From assembly GCA_905221605.1 (NCBI GenBank), contig CAJNDS010001802.1:686979-750978 (forward strand): a stretch of 64,000 bases of DNA, read 5' to 3'. The position numbers and the translations under genes are program-made. The stretch comes from Symbiodinium natans. Its lineage: Eukaryota; Sar; Dinophyceae; Suessiales; Symbiodiniaceae. The notes beneath the pieces are model-generated. The model searched no databases and was not told the origin of the DNA. It saw only the letters and a list, made by a program, of their open reading frames with translations. This document shows, piece by piece, positions 63,149 through 64,000 of this stretch (position 1 is the stretch's first letter; every line of letters begins with the position of its first letter).

Positions 63149-63423
63149 GAGTAAGTGCAAGCTGTGCATCTGCGTGTTGACAGCAACCGATTCTGAACAG
63201 TCTGAATAAGAGGGCAGCCAAAAAAGCCCCGTCAGAATCGAGGCCGGCAGGCCAAAAAGGCTGGTCCAAGTTATGCAAAACGACGTTTCGGCTCGCAGTC
63301 AAAGCGTGGCAACCAAGAATCCAAGCCTTCTTACAGAAGGCCAGTACAAAGGCAGTCATGGCTGACTTGTTGCACTGAGTCACTGTAGTAAGTAGCACGG
63401 TAGCTTCGAGCTGGGCAGCAAAG

Positions 63424-64000
63424 ATGAGCGGAGGCTACGATCCTTCGAGTTCGGCAAAGATGAGCGAGACTATGAAGGCTGTCGTGACAACAGGCAATGG
63501 AGGCTACGATCGACTTGTGTACAAGGATGTGCCAAAGCCCGTCCCAAAGGGGGATGAGGTCCTAGTCAAGGTCTTGGCTGCAGGTGTTAACAACACAGAG
63601 ATCAACACACGCCTGGGCTGGTACTCAAAGACCGTGACCAAGGCTACAAATGCTACCGAAGAAGAAACCCAGCAGAAGGGAGATGAGGAGCGTGCTGATG
63701 GTGGATGGGGAAAGCCCACACCGTTTCCATTCATTCAAGGCACGGACTGCTGTGGGAAGGTTGTAGCCTGTGGGCCTGAAGTAGCCGACAGCGAAGCCAT
63801 CGGTGGAAAGAGGTGTCTGATTCGCCCTTGTCAGCGCGGTCCCGATGGGTTTACCTCAAGCGACAGTACGTGGATGGGCAGCGACTTCAACGGGGCCTTT
63901 GCAGAGTATGTGATTGCCAGACGCTCCGAGGTGTTCACCGTCAACTCTGATTGGTCCGACGAGCAACTGGGCTCAATCCCATGCGCCTATGGTACTTCGG
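63424..64000 (+). CDS. MDR-superfamily oxidoreductase (alcohol dehydrogenase/quinone oxidoreductase-like), cut by window end
   Basis: 192 codons are open to the window edge. MKAVVTTGNGGYDRLVYKDV (Met at 63472) is a typical medium-chain dehydrogenase/reductase start; two more in-frame ATGs lie upstream (63424 and 63460), and I take the first, which follows GCAGCAAAG, a possible leader acceptor. The GroES-like fold follows: VLVKVLAAGVNNTEINTRLG, FPFIQGTDCCGKVVACG, then MGSDFNGAFAEYV and the start of the next region (SIPCAYGT). The GHE zinc motif is replaced by GTDCCG, as in quinone-oxidoreductase-type members, so catalytic zinc may be absent. The NAD(P) domain lies beyond the window. From memory it resembles bacterial proteins, with an insertion at about residues 67-90. 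No intron is visible in the first 577 nt, unlike the neighbours. Confidence 0.88.
   Translation, partial: MSGGYDPSSSAKMSETMKAVVTTGNGGYDRLVYKDVPKPVPKGDEVLVKVLAAGVNNTEINTRLGWYSKTVTKATNATEEETQQKGDEERADGGWGKPTPFPFIQGTDCCGKVVACGPEVADSEAIGGKRCLIRPCQRGPDGFTSSDSTWMGSDFNGAFAEYVIARRSEVFTVNSDWSDEQLGSIPCAYGTS

Overview
The window is nuclear DNA from a dinoflagellate, most likely close to Symbiodiniaceae or Suessiales. Four things point this way. Coding sequence is broken into short exons of about 30-700 nt, nearly all on the + strand. Many introns begin with GC instead of GT. Plant/dinoflagellate-type telomere repeats (TTTAGGG/CCCTAAA) are scattered through the whole 64 kb. One gene is present as a five-copy head-to-tail array. 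I found no bacterial operon structure, rRNA, tRNA, CRISPR array or intact transposase gene. Exon edges were read by eye from reading frame, splice-site dinucleotides and phase agreement, so single-exon calls are tentative unless copies or phases support them.

Layout. 0.5-3 kb: a few candidate exons among telomere-like arrays. 3.6-8.6 kb: a multi-exon gene with repeated 'DG' motifs (possibly a central-pair PF6/SPAG17-like flagellar protein); one large intron is filled with TAC microsatellites and fold-back elements. 10.65-23.64 kb: five tandem copies, each about 2.6 kb, of a six-exon gene for a DUF1275/YoaK-family membrane protein. The predicted exon lengths are identical in all copies and the indels fall only in introns and spacers. 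23.8-26.4 kb: two isolated exons and low-complexity DNA. 26.4-29.1 kb: a phase-consistent six-exon gene whose first intron is mostly a (TG)n tract of about 720 bp. 29.5-31.4 kb: a second 'DG-motif' gene with one intron made entirely of telomere repeat. 36.5-37.4, 38.9-39.3 and 41.4-42.4 kb: a probable membrane-protein gene, a two-exon unknown gene, and a PAS-type gene whose last exon is copied again at 48.4 kb. 43-57.3 kb: many short exons of one or more unrecognised genes, repeatedly flanked by CCCTAAA upstream and TTTAGGG downstream. 58.6-58.9 kb: two exons resembling HYDIN/CFAP-type Ig-like domains. 61.2-63.15 kb: the last exons of an unknown gene. From 63.42 kb: an oxidoreductase of the medium-chain dehydrogenase/reductase superfamily, cut by the window end.

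The main theme is what forms the introns. Telomere-like arrays and several fold-back (MITE-like) families sit inside predicted introns, often touching the splice sites, with the sense strand reading TTTAGGG at the 5' end of the intron and CCCTAAA at the 3' end. TTTAGGG contains both a usable GT and a usable AG. This fits introner-like intron gain in which telomere repeat supplies the intron ends. By contrast the DUF1275 introns are short (about 110-156 nt), mostly GC-AG and free of telomere repeat.
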